A stretch of DNA of 64,000 nucleotides from Paracoccaceae bacterium (GCA_026417295.1 JAOADN010000002.1:41649-105648), one strand, 5' to 3'. Positions 8,159-18,920 are shown, counted from the stretch's first letter. Notes: generated by a model not told the origin, from the letters alone. Made by a program: numbers and translations.

Positions 8159-8347
8159 CTTCGCTCCTTCCCCAGCCGCGCCGGAGCTTTCCGCGATTTG
8201 TGTAATGCCCATCGGGTAAGCTCCTCGCGGCGCGCTCATAACCCATGCCTCGGGGGATGTCACTAGGTGAAGGCCGCAACCTTGCCTCGCCCTGCGCCGG
8301 TCGTTAGCCTCGGGACGCAACATCCGGCAGATCGCGACGAATTCCTC

Positions 8348-9190
8348 ATGAAGTTCAATGGCTCGGCCCGCTATGTGGCGCCACCGGACCTGACCGTGGC
8401 CGTCAATGCGGCCATCGTCCTTGAACGCCCGCTGCTGGTGAAGGGCGAGCCCGGCACGGGCAAGACGGAGCTGGCCCGCGAGATCGCCGCGAGTCTCGGC
8501 CTGCCGCTGATCGAATGGCACGTGAAGTCCACGACCAAGGCCGTTCACGGCCTTTACGAATACGACGCGGTGGGCCGCCTGCGGGACAGCCAGCTGGGGG
8601 ACGCGCGCGTCCACGATGTCGGCAACTACATCCGCCGCGGCAAGCTGTGGGAGGCCTTCGAGGCCGCGCAGAAGGTCGTCCTGCTGATCGACGAGATCGA
8701 CAAGGCGGACATCGAGTTCCCCAACGACCTGCTGCAGGAGCTGGATCGCATGGAGTTCTTCGTCCACGAGACGGGGGAAACCGTGCGCGCCCGGCACCGG
8801 CCGATCGTCATCATCACCTCCAACAACGAGAAGGACCTGCCCGACGCCTTCCTGCGGCGCTGCTTCTTCCACTTCATCCGCTTTCCCGACGAGGAGACGC
8901 TGCGCGCCATCGTCGAGGTCCATCTTCCGGGCCTGAGGACGGCCGTGCTGAACGAGGCCCTGGCGCAGTTCATGGAGATCCGCGAGACGCCGGGCCTGAA
9001 GAAGAAGCCGTCCACCAGCGAGATGCTCGACTGGCTGAAGCTGATCCTTGCCGAGGACCTGGGACCCGAGGACCTGCGGCGCGGCGCGAAGGACATCCTG
9101 CCGAAGCTGCACGGCGCGCTTCTGAAGAACGAGCAGGATGTGCACCTGTTCGAGCGTCTGGCCTTCATGGCGCGGAGGGATCGCGGATGA
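8348..9190 (+). CDS. MoxR-type AAA+ ATPase
   Basis: This 280-residue AAA+ ATPase has Walker A GEPGTGKT, Walker B VVLLIDEIDKAD, the sensor-1 region ITSNNEKDLPDAFLRRCFF, and the C-terminal lid domain. MoxR ATPases act as chaperone-like factors that load cofactors or activate enzymes, usually with a von Willebrand factor A protein such as CoxE. No VWA gene follows; a glutathione transferase overlaps the stop by 4 bp (ATGA). The ATG at 8348 (MKFNGSARYVAPPDL) was chosen because family members typically begin here. A GTG at 8267 would add 27 residues. Confidence 0.85.
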   Translation: MKFNGSARYVAPPDLTVAVNAAIVLERPLLVKGEPGTGKTELAREIAASLGLPLIEWHVKSTTKAVHGLYEYDAVGRLRDSQLGDARVHDVGNYIRRGKLWEAFEAAQKVVLLIDEIDKADIEFPNDLLQELDRMEFFVHETGETVRARHRPIVIITSNNEKDLPDAFLRRCFFHFIRFPDEETLRAIVEVHLPGLRTAVLNEALAQFMEIRETPGLKKKPSTSEMLDWLKLILAEDLGPEDLRRGAKDILPKLHGALLKNEQDVHLFERLAFMARRDRG

Positions 9191-9816
9191 CCGGCAGCTA
9201 CAGGCTTTACGGGCGGCGCGGCAGCGGGTCGGCCTGTATCGAGGCCGCCCTGGCCGAATGCGGAGTGCCGTTCGAGTTCGTCGAGGTACCGCGCGCGCCG
9301 GAGAGCGAGGGGATGCGCGCGCTTGTGGCACTCAACCCGCGCGGGCAGGTGCCCGTGCTGATCCTGCCCGACGGATCGGCCGTCACCGAAAGCACGGCGA
9401 TCCTGTTCCACATCGCCGATGCGCATCCGGAAAGCCGGCTGGCCCCGGAACCGGGCAGCTTCGCGCGGGCGCATCACGACCGCTGGCTGCTTTTCCTTCA
9501 GGCCAACAACTACGAGGCGGCGCTGCGCTATTTCTACCCCGACCGCTACACCACGGCGCCAGGGGGCGCGGACGGCGTGAAGGATGCGGCGCGGGACTAC
9601 ATCCTGCGTCACTTCGGGCTGGTGGAATCGGCGATGGCCGATGGCAGCTATCCCGTCGGACCCGAGCTGACGCTTGCGGACATCTATCTCTGGATGCTGT
9701 TCAACTGGCATCCGGCCGATTTCTTCGGCGAACGGTTCCCGCGCATATCGGCGCTGGCCGCGCGGGTGGCCGCCCGCCCCGCGATCGCCCCCATCCACCG
9801 GCTGAACAACGGCTGA
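9187..9816 (+). CDS. Glutathione S-transferase family protein
   Basis: This 209-residue protein has a thioredoxin-like N-terminal domain with the cis-proline segment GQVPVLILPDG followed by the glutathione-binding motif VTESTAILFHIAD. The all-helical C-terminal domain includes LTLADIYLWM. The N-terminal catalytic position appears as RRGSGS, suggesting a serine-type active site. It probably conjugates glutathione to an electrophile or acts as a glutathione-dependent isomerase. The start overlaps the MoxR stop (ATGA), so the two are translationally coupled, which is an uncommon partnership. Confidence 0.85.
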   Translation: MTGSYRLYGRRGSGSACIEAALAECGVPFEFVEVPRAPESEGMRALVALNPRGQVPVLILPDGSAVTESTAILFHIADAHPESRLAPEPGSFARAHHDRWLLFLQANNYEAALRYFYPDRYTTAPGGADGVKDAARDYILRHFGLVESAMADGSYPVGPELTLADIYLWMLFNWHPADFFGERFPRISALAARVAARPAIAPIHRLNNG

Positions 9817-9860
9817 AGGATGCCCCGGCGGGCCGCCCCGACGTTTTCCCGGGTGGGTCG

Positions 9861-11096
9861 TCAGGCGGCGGCGAAGCCGCCCTTCTGCCGTGCCGTCCAG
9901 CGGACCCGGATGCGGTAGCCGCCGTCCCCGGCCTGTTCACCGACGACGACCCCCATCTCGTGCAGCCGTGCCCGCGTGCGGCCGTCGGCGAAGGGGACGA
10001 AGAGCTCTTCCTCGATACGGTCGGCCGCGAGTGTCGCTGCGACAGCGGCGAGAAGCGCATCGACACCTTCGCCGGTCAGGGCACTGACCGCAAAGACGCG
10101 CGGCGTCCGGTCCTCGCGGACGTCGAGGCTTGCCCGCGCCTCGGGTGCAAGAAGGTCCACCTTGTTCCAGACCTCGAAGAGCGGGACGTCGTGGGAGACC
10201 CCGAGGGAGTCGAGGATCTCTGCGACATCGGCCGCCTGTTCCTCGGTCTCGGGGTGGGCGATGTCGCGGACATGCAGGATGAGGTCGGCGGACAGCACCT
10301 CCTCGAGCGTCGCCCGGAAGGCCGCGACGAGCTCGGTCGGCAGGTCGCTGATGAACCCGACCGTGTCGGACAGGATGACCTTCTGTCCGCCCGGCAGGAG
10401 GACGCCCCGCATCGTCGGATCGAGCGTCGCGAAGAGCATGTCCCGCGCCAGCACCCTTGCGCCGGTGATGCGGTTGAACAGGGTGGATTTCCCGGCATTC
10501 GTGTAGCCGACCAGCGCAACGACCGGGAACGGGACCTTCGCCCGCGAGGCCCGGTGCAGCTCGCGTGTCCTGACCACCCTGGCAAGCTGGCGCCGAAGCT
10601 TGACGACCTGTTCGTCGATGGCGCGCCGGTCGCTCTCGATCTGGGTCTCGCCGGGACCGCCGACGAAGCCGAACCCGCCACGCTGGCGCTCGAGGTGGGT
10701 CCAGGCCCGCACGAGGCGCGTCCGCTGGTAGGTCAGCGCCGCAAGCTCGACCTGGAGGACGCCCTCGCGCGTTCTGGCGCGGTCGGCGAAGATCTCGAGG
10801 ATGAGACCGGTCCGGTCCAGAAGCTTGACCTTCCATTCCCGTTCCAGGTTGCGCTGCTGGACCGGCGTGACCGGCCCGTCGACGAGGACGAGGTCAACCC
10901 CGGCCGCGGCGAAGCGCTCCTTCAGTTCGGCGACCTTGCCGGACCCGAACAGAAGGCCTGCCCTGGCCTCGGGCAGGCGCACGACCTCGGCGCCGACGAC
11001 GGTCAGGTTGGGCAGGGCCGCGGCCAGCGCCACCGCCTCGGCAAGGGCGAGCTCGGGCGCGCGCCGGCGTGCCCCCCGCATGTCGGGATGCAGCAC
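9861..11096 (-). CDS. hflX: GTPase HflX
   Basis: This ribosome-associated GTPase splits or rescues stalled 70S ribosomes under stress. An N-terminal HflX domain (LLFGSGKVAELKE, VLVDGPVTPVQQRNLE) and a coiled-coil linker (GGFGFVGGPGETQIE) precede the G domain with G1 GYTNAGKST, G3 DTVGFI and G4 NKVD. The conventional start is GTG at 11096, giving 411 residues. That start cuts into the first beta strand (AWVLHPDM). The frame stays open upstream to a CTG at 11141-11139 that overlaps the hfq stop as CTGA, giving [19 protein letters not shown], so a CTG start is possible. It follows hfq, the usual hfq-hflX order. Confidence 0.92.
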   Translation of the reverse strand: MLHPDMRGARRRAPELALAEAVALAAALPNLTVVGAEVVRLPEARAGLLFGSGKVAELKERFAAAGVDLVLVDGPVTPVQQRNLEREWKVKLLDRTGLILEIFADRARTREGVLQVELAALTYQRTRLVRAWTHLERQRGGFGFVGGPGETQIESDRRAIDEQVVKLRRQLARVVRTRELHRASRAKVPFPVVALVGYTNAGKSTLFNRITGARVLARDMLFATLDPTMRGVLLPGGQKVILSDTVGFISDLPTELVAAFRATLEEVLSADLILHVRDIAHPETEEQAADVAEILDSLGVSHDVPLFEVWNKVDLLAPEARASLDVREDRTPRVFAVSALTGEGVDALLAAVAATLAADRIEEELFVPFADGRTRARLHEMGVVVGEQAGDGGYRIRVRWTARQKGGFAAA

Positions 11097-11137
11097 CCAG
11101 GCCCGCGTCGGCCTGGCGGCGACCGTGACAGGATCGG

Positions 11138-11371
11138 TCAGTCCTCGCCCTCGTAAAGGCTGATGGGCTGGCCGGGCATGATGGTGGAGATCGCATGCTT
11201 GTAGACAAGCTGCGACTGCCCGTCACGGCGCAGGAGCACGCAGAAGTTGTCGAACCAGGTGATCACACCCTGAAGCTTGACGCCATTGATCAGGAAGATC
11301 GTCACCGGAACCTTTGTCTTGCGGACATGGTTCAGGAAGGCGTCCTGGAGGTTCTGTTTGTCGGCAGCCAT
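11138..11371 (-). CDS. hfq: RNA chaperone Hfq
   Basis: This 77-residue protein is full length for alphaproteobacterial Hfq. It has the Sm1 motif ([17 protein letters not shown]) and Sm2 motif ([10 protein letters not shown]), both diagnostic. The hexamer binds U-rich 3' ends and A-rich sites of RNAs to help small RNAs pair with mRNAs. It lies between ntrX and hflX on the same strand, as in Rhodobacter and Rhizobium relatives. The 156-bp gap to ntrX contains a hairpin and room for its own promoter. Two putative small RNAs elsewhere in the window are potential clients. Confidence 0.97.
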   Translation of the reverse strand: MAADKQNLQDAFLNHVRKTKVPVTIFLINGVKLQGVITWFDNFCVLLRRDGQSQLVYKHAISTIMPGQPISLYEGED

Positions 11372-11479
11372 TATCTTTCGCTTCTTCTTGTTCTGAATAC
11401 CGTTCCGCGCCCCTCGTCGTCGCGTGGCTGCTTGACGGAGACTTGGACGAAGGATTGCAAAGAAACGCGCAGAGTTCCA

Positions 11480-11497
11480 CCCCGTTTTTCAACGGGG
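11480..11497. other. Hairpin between ntrX and hfq
   Basis: CCCCGTT and AACGGGG form a perfect 7-bp stem around a TTTC loop. It lies upstream of ntrX's stop in reading direction terms, between the hfq start and the ntrX stop on the minus strand. No U-run follows on the minus strand, so it may be an mRNA processing or attenuation structure. Confidence 0.4.
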
Positions 11498-11527
11498 CGC
11501 GGAAGGGGCGGGCAGACCGTCGCGCGA

Positions 11528-12961
11528 TCAGGCGGCCTGCTCGCTTTCCTCGGCCGCGTCGTCGAAGTCGTCCTCGAGATGGGCGATCCGCGCGCCCGAT
11601 TTCGACGTCGTGACGACCCCGAGGGACTTGAGCTTGCGGTGCAGGGCCGATCTTTCCATCCCGACGAAGGTCGCCGTCCGGCTGATGTTGCCGCCGAAGC
11701 GGTTGATCTGCGTGAGCAGGTATTCGCGTTCGAAAAGTTCGCGCGCCTCGCGCAGGGGCAGCGTCGCCAGCGCCCCGGAGAGGACAACCTTTCCGTCGTC
11801 GCCTGCGGAATCGCCCTGCCCCGGCAGTTCGCGCACCTCGATCGGTCCGGTCCCCTCGCCGAGGATCAGGATCATTTCGACGGTATTGCGCAACTGCCGG
11901 ATGTTGCCCGGCCAGGGCATCGTCTGCATCAGGGCGATGGCCTCGTCCGAGAGCGGCCGCAGGGGAAGGCCCTGCGTCTTGTTCAGCACCTCGATGAAAT
12001 GGCGGGCGAGTTCGGGAATGTCCTCGCGCCGCTCCTCGAGGGCGGGAACGGCGATGGGAACCACGTTCAGGCGGTCGTAGAGCTCCTGCCTGAAGCGCCC
12101 TTGGGCGATCTCGGCGGGAAGGTTGCGCGTGGTGGACGAGATGACGCGGAGGTCAACGCGCACCTTGTCCGTGCCGCCCACGCGCGCGAACTGCTGTTCG
12201 GTCAGCACGCGCAGGATCTTGGACTGCGTGCCGAGCGGCATGTCGGCCACCTCGTCGAAATAGACGAATCCGCCATGCGCCTGTTCGAGAAGGCCCTTCT
12301 CGACGCCGCGCTCGGGTGTCTCGCGTCCGAAGAGGACTTCCTCCATGCGCTCCGGCTCGATCGAGGCGGAGGAGACGGTGACGAAGGGGCCGCTCGCGCG
12401 GTTGGAATGGACGTGGATGTAGCGCGCGGCCACCTCCTTGCCGGAGCCCGGCTGGCCGGTGAGCATCACCCGCGCATTCGACTTCGTCACCTTGTCGAGG
12501 TTGGCGCGCAGCGTACGGAAGGCCGTCGAGGATCCGATCATGTCGGAGGACGTCACATCCTTGCGGCGCAGGGCCGCGTTCTCGCGCCTGAGCCGCGAGG
12601 TCTCCATCGCCCGGGCGATGACGACGAGGAGATGGTCGATGTTGAAGGGCTTCTCGATATAGTCGTAGGCCCCCTGCTTCATCGCCGCGACGGCGATCTC
12701 GATGTTGCCGTGGCCCGAGATGATGATGACCGGAACGTCGGGATTGTCACGGCGGACGGCCTTGAGGATGTCGATCCCGTCCATCCGGCTGTCCTTGAGC
12801 CAGATGTCGAGGATCATCAGCGCCGGCGGCGCGGCATTGAGCTCGGCCATGCATTCGTCCGATCCGCCCGCGAGCCGCGTCGTGTAGCCCTCGTCCTTCA
12901 GGATGTCCGAGATGAGTTCCCGGATATCCCTCTCGTCGTCCACGATCAGGATGTCGTTCAT
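11528..12961 (-). CDS. ntrX: Nitrogen regulation response regulator NtrX
   Basis: This 477-residue regulator begins with a receiver domain (ILIVDDERDIREL, phosphorylatable Asp in MILDIWLKDSRMDG, and the EKPF lysine). A AAA+ domain follows (Walker A TGQPGSGKE, Walker B FVYFDEVADMP, WPGNIRQLRN). The C-terminal Fis-type DNA-binding domain contains NRFGGNISRTATFVGM. The loop that should carry GAFTGA reads LFGRETPERGVEKGL instead, so it should not engage sigma54 in the usual way. It pairs with NtrY, whose stop overlaps this start (ATGA). Known alphaproteobacterial roles include nitrogen, redox and envelope control. Confidence 0.95.
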   Translation of the reverse strand: MNDILIVDDERDIRELISDILKDEGYTTRLAGGSDECMAELNAAPPALMILDIWLKDSRMDGIDILKAVRRDNPDVPVIIISGHGNIEIAVAAMKQGAYDYIEKPFNIDHLLVVIARAMETSRLRRENAALRRKDVTSSDMIGSSTAFRTLRANLDKVTKSNARVMLTGQPGSGKEVAARYIHVHSNRASGPFVTVSSASIEPERMEEVLFGRETPERGVEKGLLEQAHGGFVYFDEVADMPLGTQSKILRVLTEQQFARVGGTDKVRVDLRVISSTTRNLPAEIAQGRFRQELYDRLNVVPIAVPALEERREDIPELARHFIEVLNKTQGLPLRPLSDEAIALMQTMPWPGNIRQLRNTVEMILILGEGTGPIEVRELPGQGDSAGDDGKVVLSGALATLPLREARELFEREYLLTQINRFGGNISRTATFVGMERSALHRKLKSLGVVTTSKSGARIAHLEDDFDDAAEESEQAA

Positions 12962-15267
12962 CTGCTCTCCTCCGCTGGTTCGGGGACCTTGTCCTTGGCC
13001 TGTCGCGGAACCCTTCCCCGCGGCAGCCTCATTTCCGCCATCGCACCCCGGCGGCCGCTGTCGTCGAAGGCGGGGGCGTCCGTCAGGATCAGTGTTCCGC
13101 CGTGCTCCTCGATGATCTTCTTGACGATGGGCAGTCCGAGGCCGGTGCCCTTCTCGCGCGTCGTGACATAGGGTTCGAAGAGGCGTGCGCGGTCCTCCGG
13201 AAGGCCGATCCCGTTGTCCATGATGCGGATCGTCACGCTGTCCGGGGCTTCCTCGAGCGTTACCCTGATCTCTGGCGCAAACCCGTCCGGCGGACCCTTC
13301 TCGATCAGGGATTCAATCGCTTCGCCGGCGTTCTTTATGAGGTTCGTGAAGGCCTGCCCGATCATGGTCGCGTCGATCTCGGCCGGAACGGGGCCGTCCG
13401 GCAGGGCGGCCACGATATGCGCACCGTGAACCGCGCCGTCCTGGAGAGCCACGGCTTCGCGCAGGAGCCGCGCGATGTCGTGCTCGCGGCGGTCGGGGTC
13501 CGGCATCCGTGCAAACTTGGAGAACTCGTCGACGATGCGCCGCAGATCGCCGGTCTGGCGGACGATCACGTCGGTCATCTGTTCGAGGACCGCCGCATCC
13601 TCGCCCACCATTGGCGCGAACTTCCGCCGCAGGCGCTCGGCCGAAAGGCGGATGGGGGTGAGGGGGTTCTTGATCTCGTGTGCGATGCGTCGCGCGACAT
13701 CGCCCCAGGCCGCCATGCGCTGGGCCGAGACGAGATCCGTCACGTCGTCGAAGGCGACAACATAGCCCTCGAGGCGGCCGTCGGCGCTGCGACGCACGGC
13801 GATCCGCACAAGCAGGCTTTCCAGCTTGCCGCCACGGCTGAGCCGCACCTCCTCCTGCACGGCGTCGGCCGCGCCGTCCTTCAGCCGGTCGAAGAGCGGC
13901 GCGAATTCCGGCACGAGGTCGGCCAGCACGGAGTCCTCGCCGCGGTCCTCGGCGATGGCGAGGATGCGGCGTGCAGACGGGTTGAGGAAATCGACCCGGC
14001 CGCTGGCCGTCAGCCCGATGACGCCGGAGGTGACGGAGGACAGGACGGAATCGAAGAGGCGGCGCCGCCGGTCGGACTGGCGGTGGCTGTCGATGAGCGC
14101 GTCGCGCTGCCCCTTGAGCTGCCGGGTCATGCGGTTGAAATCCCGGCCGAGCTCGGCGATCTCGTCATCGCCAGGCTCCTCGATCACCTGAACGTCGAGA
14201 TCGCCGTTGCCGACCCTCTGGGCGGCGCTGGCAAGCCGGCCGACGGGACGCGCCAGACGTTCGGCGAACCACAGCCCGGCCCAGACGGCCGCAAGGACGA
14301 GGATCAGCGCGAAGCCCACGTAGACGAGCCCGAACTCGAACAGGACGCGGCCCCGCGTCTGTTCGAGCTGCTGGTAGAGGCCGACCGTCTCACGCGTGTC
14401 GTCGAGCAGGCTGAGGATGCTGCCATCCACGTTCCGGCTGACATAGAGGAAGCGGTCCGGAAAGGCCCTGAGTTCGACCAGGGCGCGGAATTCGTTGTTG
14501 GCCCAGTCCTCGATCAGGACGGTCTCGCCGCCCCGTGCACGGGCGATGAGGTCGGCCGGGGGCTGCTCGAAGTTGAACAGATAGCTCCGCTCGCCGCGCG
14601 TGCGCAGTGCCCCTGTCCCGTCGATGACATAGGCCTCGCGCAGCCCGCGCTGGATCTGCGACTGGCCCTGCGTGAGAAGGTCGCGCAGTTCGCCGTCCGA
14701 CAGGAAGGGCGAGGCACGGCGCGCGGAGTCGAGGAAGCGGCCCAGCGCCTCGGCATCCTGTTCAAGATCGCGGCGATGCTCGTCCTGGTAGGCCTCGGCC
14801 GCGGCAAGCGAGGTGCCGACGACCTGGCGCACGCGTTCGGAAAACCAGCCTTCGAGGCCGATGTTGATGGAGAGCGCGGCGAAGATCGCGACAAGGATCG
14901 TCGGCACCAGGGCGATGCCGGCGAAGACCCCGGTCAGTCGCAGGTGGAGCCGCGAGCCGGCCGAACGCGCGCGTCTTGCCGCGATCATCGCGGCAAGGCG
15001 CGTGACGATGAGCCCCGCGAGAAGGAGGAAATAGACGAAATCCGCGAGCAGGACGAGGCGCAGTGTCGTCGAGCTGGCACCCTCGGCGAAGGGGCCGAGG
15101 GCGACATAGGTCGCCAGCGCCAGGACCGGACCGGCAGCGATGAGCAATACCGTGGCCCAAGCCTGGACCCTCCGCTGCTTGCGCAGGCGGCTCAGACGTT
15201 CCCAGGGAGCGCTGTGCGCAATCTGCTGCACGGTTCCGCCTTCGCCTGCCCTTGCCGCCGGCTGCAT
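12958..15267 (-). CDS. ntrY: Sensor histidine kinase NtrY
   Basis: This 769-residue membrane kinase has three predicted N-terminal membrane segments (around residues 37-58, 72-92 and 110-135). A periplasmic or extracytoplasmic region of about 150 residues and another membrane segment near residue 310 follow. HAMP (LARPVGRLASAAQRVG) and PAS domains come next, then the HisKA box [19 protein letters not shown] and the ATPase N box FTNLIKNAGEA with DNGIGLP and GTGLGL. It phosphorylates NtrX, whose start overlaps its stop. A GTG at 15231 has better upstream purines (AAGGCGG) than the ATG at 15267, so the start is uncertain by 12 codons. Confidence 0.93.
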   Translation of the reverse strand: MQPAARAGEGGTVQQIAHSAPWERLSRLRKQRRVQAWATVLLIAAGPVLALATYVALGPFAEGASSTTLRLVLLADFVYFLLLAGLIVTRLAAMIAARRARSAGSRLHLRLTGVFAGIALVPTILVAIFAALSINIGLEGWFSERVRQVVGTSLAAAEAYQDEHRRDLEQDAEALGRFLDSARRASPFLSDGELRDLLTQGQSQIQRGLREAYVIDGTGALRTRGERSYLFNFEQPPADLIARARGGETVLIEDWANNEFRALVELRAFPDRFLYVSRNVDGSILSLLDDTRETVGLYQQLEQTRGRVLFEFGLVYVGFALILVLAAVWAGLWFAERLARPVGRLASAAQRVGNGDLDVQVIEEPGDDEIAELGRDFNRMTRQLKGQRDALIDSHRQSDRRRRLFDSVLSSVTSGVIGLTASGRVDFLNPSARRILAIAEDRGEDSVLADLVPEFAPLFDRLKDGAADAVQEEVRLSRGGKLESLLVRIAVRRSADGRLEGYVVAFDDVTDLVSAQRMAAWGDVARRIAHEIKNPLTPIRLSAERLRRKFAPMVGEDAAVLEQMTDVIVRQTGDLRRIVDEFSKFARMPDPDRREHDIARLLREAVALQDGAVHGAHIVAALPDGPVPAEIDATMIGQAFTNLIKNAGEAIESLIEKGPPDGFAPEIRVTLEEAPDSVTIRIMDNGIGLPEDRARLFEPYVTTREKGTGLGLPIVKKIIEEHGGTLILTDAPAFDDSGRRGAMAEMRLPRGRVPRQAKDKVPEPAEESR

Positions 15268-15341
15268 GCCGGCGGCCGCCGAAACGCCCGGTCTCGTTCT
15301 TCACCGGCTGACGCCGATCGGACACAGGTTCTGTTGCCAGA

Positions 15342-16715
15342 TTACATCAACTTGCGGCGGCGTGTCACGCGAAGATCGAGGTCGGTGATCTTCTTGCGCA
15401 AGGTATTGCGATTGATGCCGAGAAGTTCGGCGCATTTCACCTGGTTTCCGCCCGTCGCCTCGAGCGCGATGGTGAGCAGCGGCATCTCCAGTTCGCGCAG
15501 CACCCGGTCATAGAGGCCCGGAGGCGGCAGTCCGTCACCATGCAGGTCGAAATAGCGCTGCAGGTGCTGGGCGATCGAGGCCGAAAGCTGCGCCGCCTCT
15601 CCCGGCCGCGGCGGGGCAGCACCCTGCTCTGCCCCGCTGGCGCCGATTGCGGCCATGACCTCGCGCGCGGAGAGTTCGGGCGCCTCGGCGGTCATGCAGA
15701 GGCGCTTCACCGTGCCCTCGAGCTGTCGCACATTGCCCGGCCAGGAATGCGCCCGCAGCACCTGCATCGCTTCTGGGCCGATCCGGAGGGATGTTCCTGC
15801 ATCGCGCGAGAATCTGGCGGCAAATGCCTCTGCCAGAAGGGGAATGTCGTCCGACCTGTCGCGCAGGGCTGGCAGGGCCAGCGTCACGCCGCCCATCCGG
15901 TAGAGCAGGTCGCGACGAAGGGCGCCGGACTCGGCGAGCGCATCGAGATCTGCCTGGCTGGTGGCGATCGGGCGCACGCCGAGGTCGGGCGCACGATCAA
16001 GCATCCAGACGATCCTGGCCTGAGCGTCGAGGTCGAAATCGCCGACTTCCTCGATCAGGACGGTGCCATTCGCCGCCTGGGCGAGCATCCGCCCCGGGCC
16101 GTCCGCCCCGGCGAGATCGGGTGGACGGATCACCGTCAGCGGCATCGCCCGGCGGTCCGAAAGCTCATGCAGGGTGCGGGCAAGGGCCGTCTTGCCGGTG
16201 CCGCTTGCCCCGGTGATCAGGACGGGAATGTCGGCATTCATCACCTTGGCGACGATGCGGTAGACGGCCTGCATCGCCGGCGTGCGCCCGATCAGCGGCA
16301 GTTCGTCGCCGCCGTCCCGGCGGACGGGCGCCGGTTCCGGCCCTTCGGCCCGGCGCTGTTCGAGCGCGCGCGCCGCCCGCTTCATCAGGTCGGGCAGATC
16401 GAAGGGCTTGGGCAGGTAGTCGAAGGCCCTTGCCTCGCTTGCCTGGACCGCGGTGATGATCGTGTTCTGGGCCGAGATGACGATGACGGGCAGACCGGGG
16501 CGGACCATGCGTATCTGGGGAAGGGCCTGGATTCCATTGCCGTCGGGCATCACGACATCGGTGATGACCAGATCTCCCTTGCCCTCCTCGACCCAGCGCA
16601 GAAGGGTCATCATCGAACCCGTCGCATGAACCTTGCAGCCCGCGCGGGTGAGGGCCTGGGTGAGGACCGTCCGGATCGTCCGGTCGTCGTCGGCGACAAG
16701 GATGGTTCCGTCCAT
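15342..16715 (-). CDS. ntrC: Nitrogen regulation response regulator NtrC
   Basis: This 457-residue regulator has a receiver domain starting [15 protein letters not shown], with the phosphoacceptor in [12 protein letters not shown] and the KPFD lysine. The AAA+ domain has Walker A GASGTGKT, Walker [11 protein letters not shown] and [10 protein letters not shown]. The C-terminus has a Fis-type helix-turn-helix ending near [17 protein letters not shown]. The GAFTGA loop is missing: [15 protein letters not shown] occupies the region. This agrees with R. capsulatus NtrC, which activates sigma70 promoters. The start overlaps the ntrB stop (TGATG) and follows GAGGT. ntrY starts 74 bp beyond its stop. 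Confidence 0.95.
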   Translation of the reverse strand: MDGTILVADDDRTIRTVLTQALTRAGCKVHATGSMMTLLRWVEEGKGDLVITDVVMPDGNGIQALPQIRMVRPGLPVIVISAQNTIITAVQASEARAFDYLPKPFDLPDLMKRAARALEQRRAEGPEPAPVRRDGGDELPLIGRTPAMQAVYRIVAKVMNADIPVLITGASGTGKTALARTLHELSDRRAMPLTVIRPPDLAGADGPGRMLAQAANGTVLIEEVGDFDLDAQARIVWMLDRAPDLGVRPIATSQADLDALAESGALRRDLLYRMGGVTLALPALRDRSDDIPLLAEAFAARFSRDAGTSLRIGPEAMQVLRAHSWPGNVRQLEGTVKRLCMTAEAPELSAREVMAAIGASGAEQGAAPPRPGEAAQLSASIAQHLQRYFDLHGDGLPPPGLYDRVLRELEMPLLTIALEATGGNQVKCAELLGINRNTLRKKITDLDLRVTRRRKLM

Positions 16716-17790
16716 CAGGGCACCTCGTCTGTCGTCTGGGCTGCGGGAAGCGAGACGCGAAAGACCGTGCGGCCCGGCGCCGACTCGACGCTGATCCATG
16801 CGCCATGGTCAGCCAGGATTCGCGACACGAGGGCCAGGCCAAGACCCGTGCCGTTCTCCCTGCCGGACACGAAGGGTTCGAAGATCTGGCCGGCGATGGC
16901 CTCGGGAATGCCGGGGCCGTCGTCGGCGATCTCGACCTGGAGGGGGAGCGGCTGTTCCGTTCCGTCCGGGCGGCGCAGTCTGAGCGCGACATCGTAGAAG
17001 GTGCGCAGCCGGATGGTTCCTCCATCCTTTCCAGCCGCTTGTGCGGCGTTCTTCAGGATGTTCAGGAAGACTTGCAGAAGCTGGTCTGCGTCGCCGCAGG
17101 ACAGGGGAAGCGACGGGTCGTAGTCCTCGACGAAGTGCATGTGCGCCGCGAAGCCGAGTTCCGCCGACCGGCGCGCCCGGTCGAGAAGGTTGTGGATGTT
17201 CACAGCGCGCCGTTCGGGGGGGCGCAGCTTGCCGAACTGGTCGACCTGATCGAGGAGCTTCACGATGCGGCGCGTCTCGGCCACGATGAGGTCGGTGAGT
17301 TCGCGATCCTCTGCGCGCAGGGACATCGACAGCAGCTGGGCCGCCCCCGCGATCCCGGCGAGCGGGTTCTTGATCTCGTGCGCCAGCATCTCGGCCATGC
17401 CGACGGCGGACCTTGCCGCCGCACGCGGCTGGCGCCCGAGCCCGAGCCGTTCGGCATTGTCGGCCGGCTGGACGAGCAGCATCACCGCCCCGTCGCCGCC
17501 ATCGACAGGAGCCGCCATGAGGCTGCAGCGCACCTGCCGGCCCCCGGAAGCGATCACGCCGACATCATTGACGAAGAGATCCGACCGGTTCGCCCGCACC
17601 CGCGCAAGGACATTCGCAAGATCGACACCGGCCGCCAGGCGCCCGGAGAGCGGCGTCCGGCACAATGCGCGCTCGGACAGGTTGAAGAACGCCTCGGCCG
17701 CAGGATTGGCGGCAACGGTCCTGTCGTCGGCGCCGATCAGGAACGTGGGCACCGGAAGCGTCGACCAGATTGCGGCGGCCTCGGGAAGGG

Positions 17791-17794
<4 letters not shown>
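16715..17794 (-). CDS. ntrB: Nitrogen sensor histidine kinase NtrB
   Basis: This 359-residue soluble kinase begins with a PAS domain (about residues 10-110, [21 protein letters not shown]). The H box is [18 protein letters not shown], the N box [12 protein letters not shown], and the ATP lid carries DDGPGIP and GTGLGLAL. There is no membrane segment. NtrB phosphorylates or dephosphorylates NtrC, with PII (GlnB) transmitting nitrogen status. The start overlaps the dusB stop (ATGA) and the stop overlaps ntrC, so dusB-ntrB-ntrC is one translationally coupled unit. Confidence 0.95.
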
Positions 17795-18804
<1,010 letters not shown>

Positions 18805-18906
18805 GGCGATGCGCGACCTCCTTTCCTGCAGCTAGTGGGACAGGCCGGGCGGGGCAACCTTTCGCCCCGGCGTACCATGGCGAGAAATGCAGCATTGCAC
18901 AAAAAA

Positions 18907-18920
18907 CAGGCAATTGCCTG
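18907..18920. promoter_or_regulatory. 14-bp perfect palindrome between dusB-ntrBC and ispDF
   Basis: CAGGCAATTGCCTG is a perfect 14-bp inverted repeat in the divergent promoter region, 103 bp from the dusB start and 79 bp from the ispDF start. It could bind a dimeric regulator of either operon. It does not match the tandem CGCC-type NtrC sites I recall from R. capsulatus. Confidence 0.4.
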
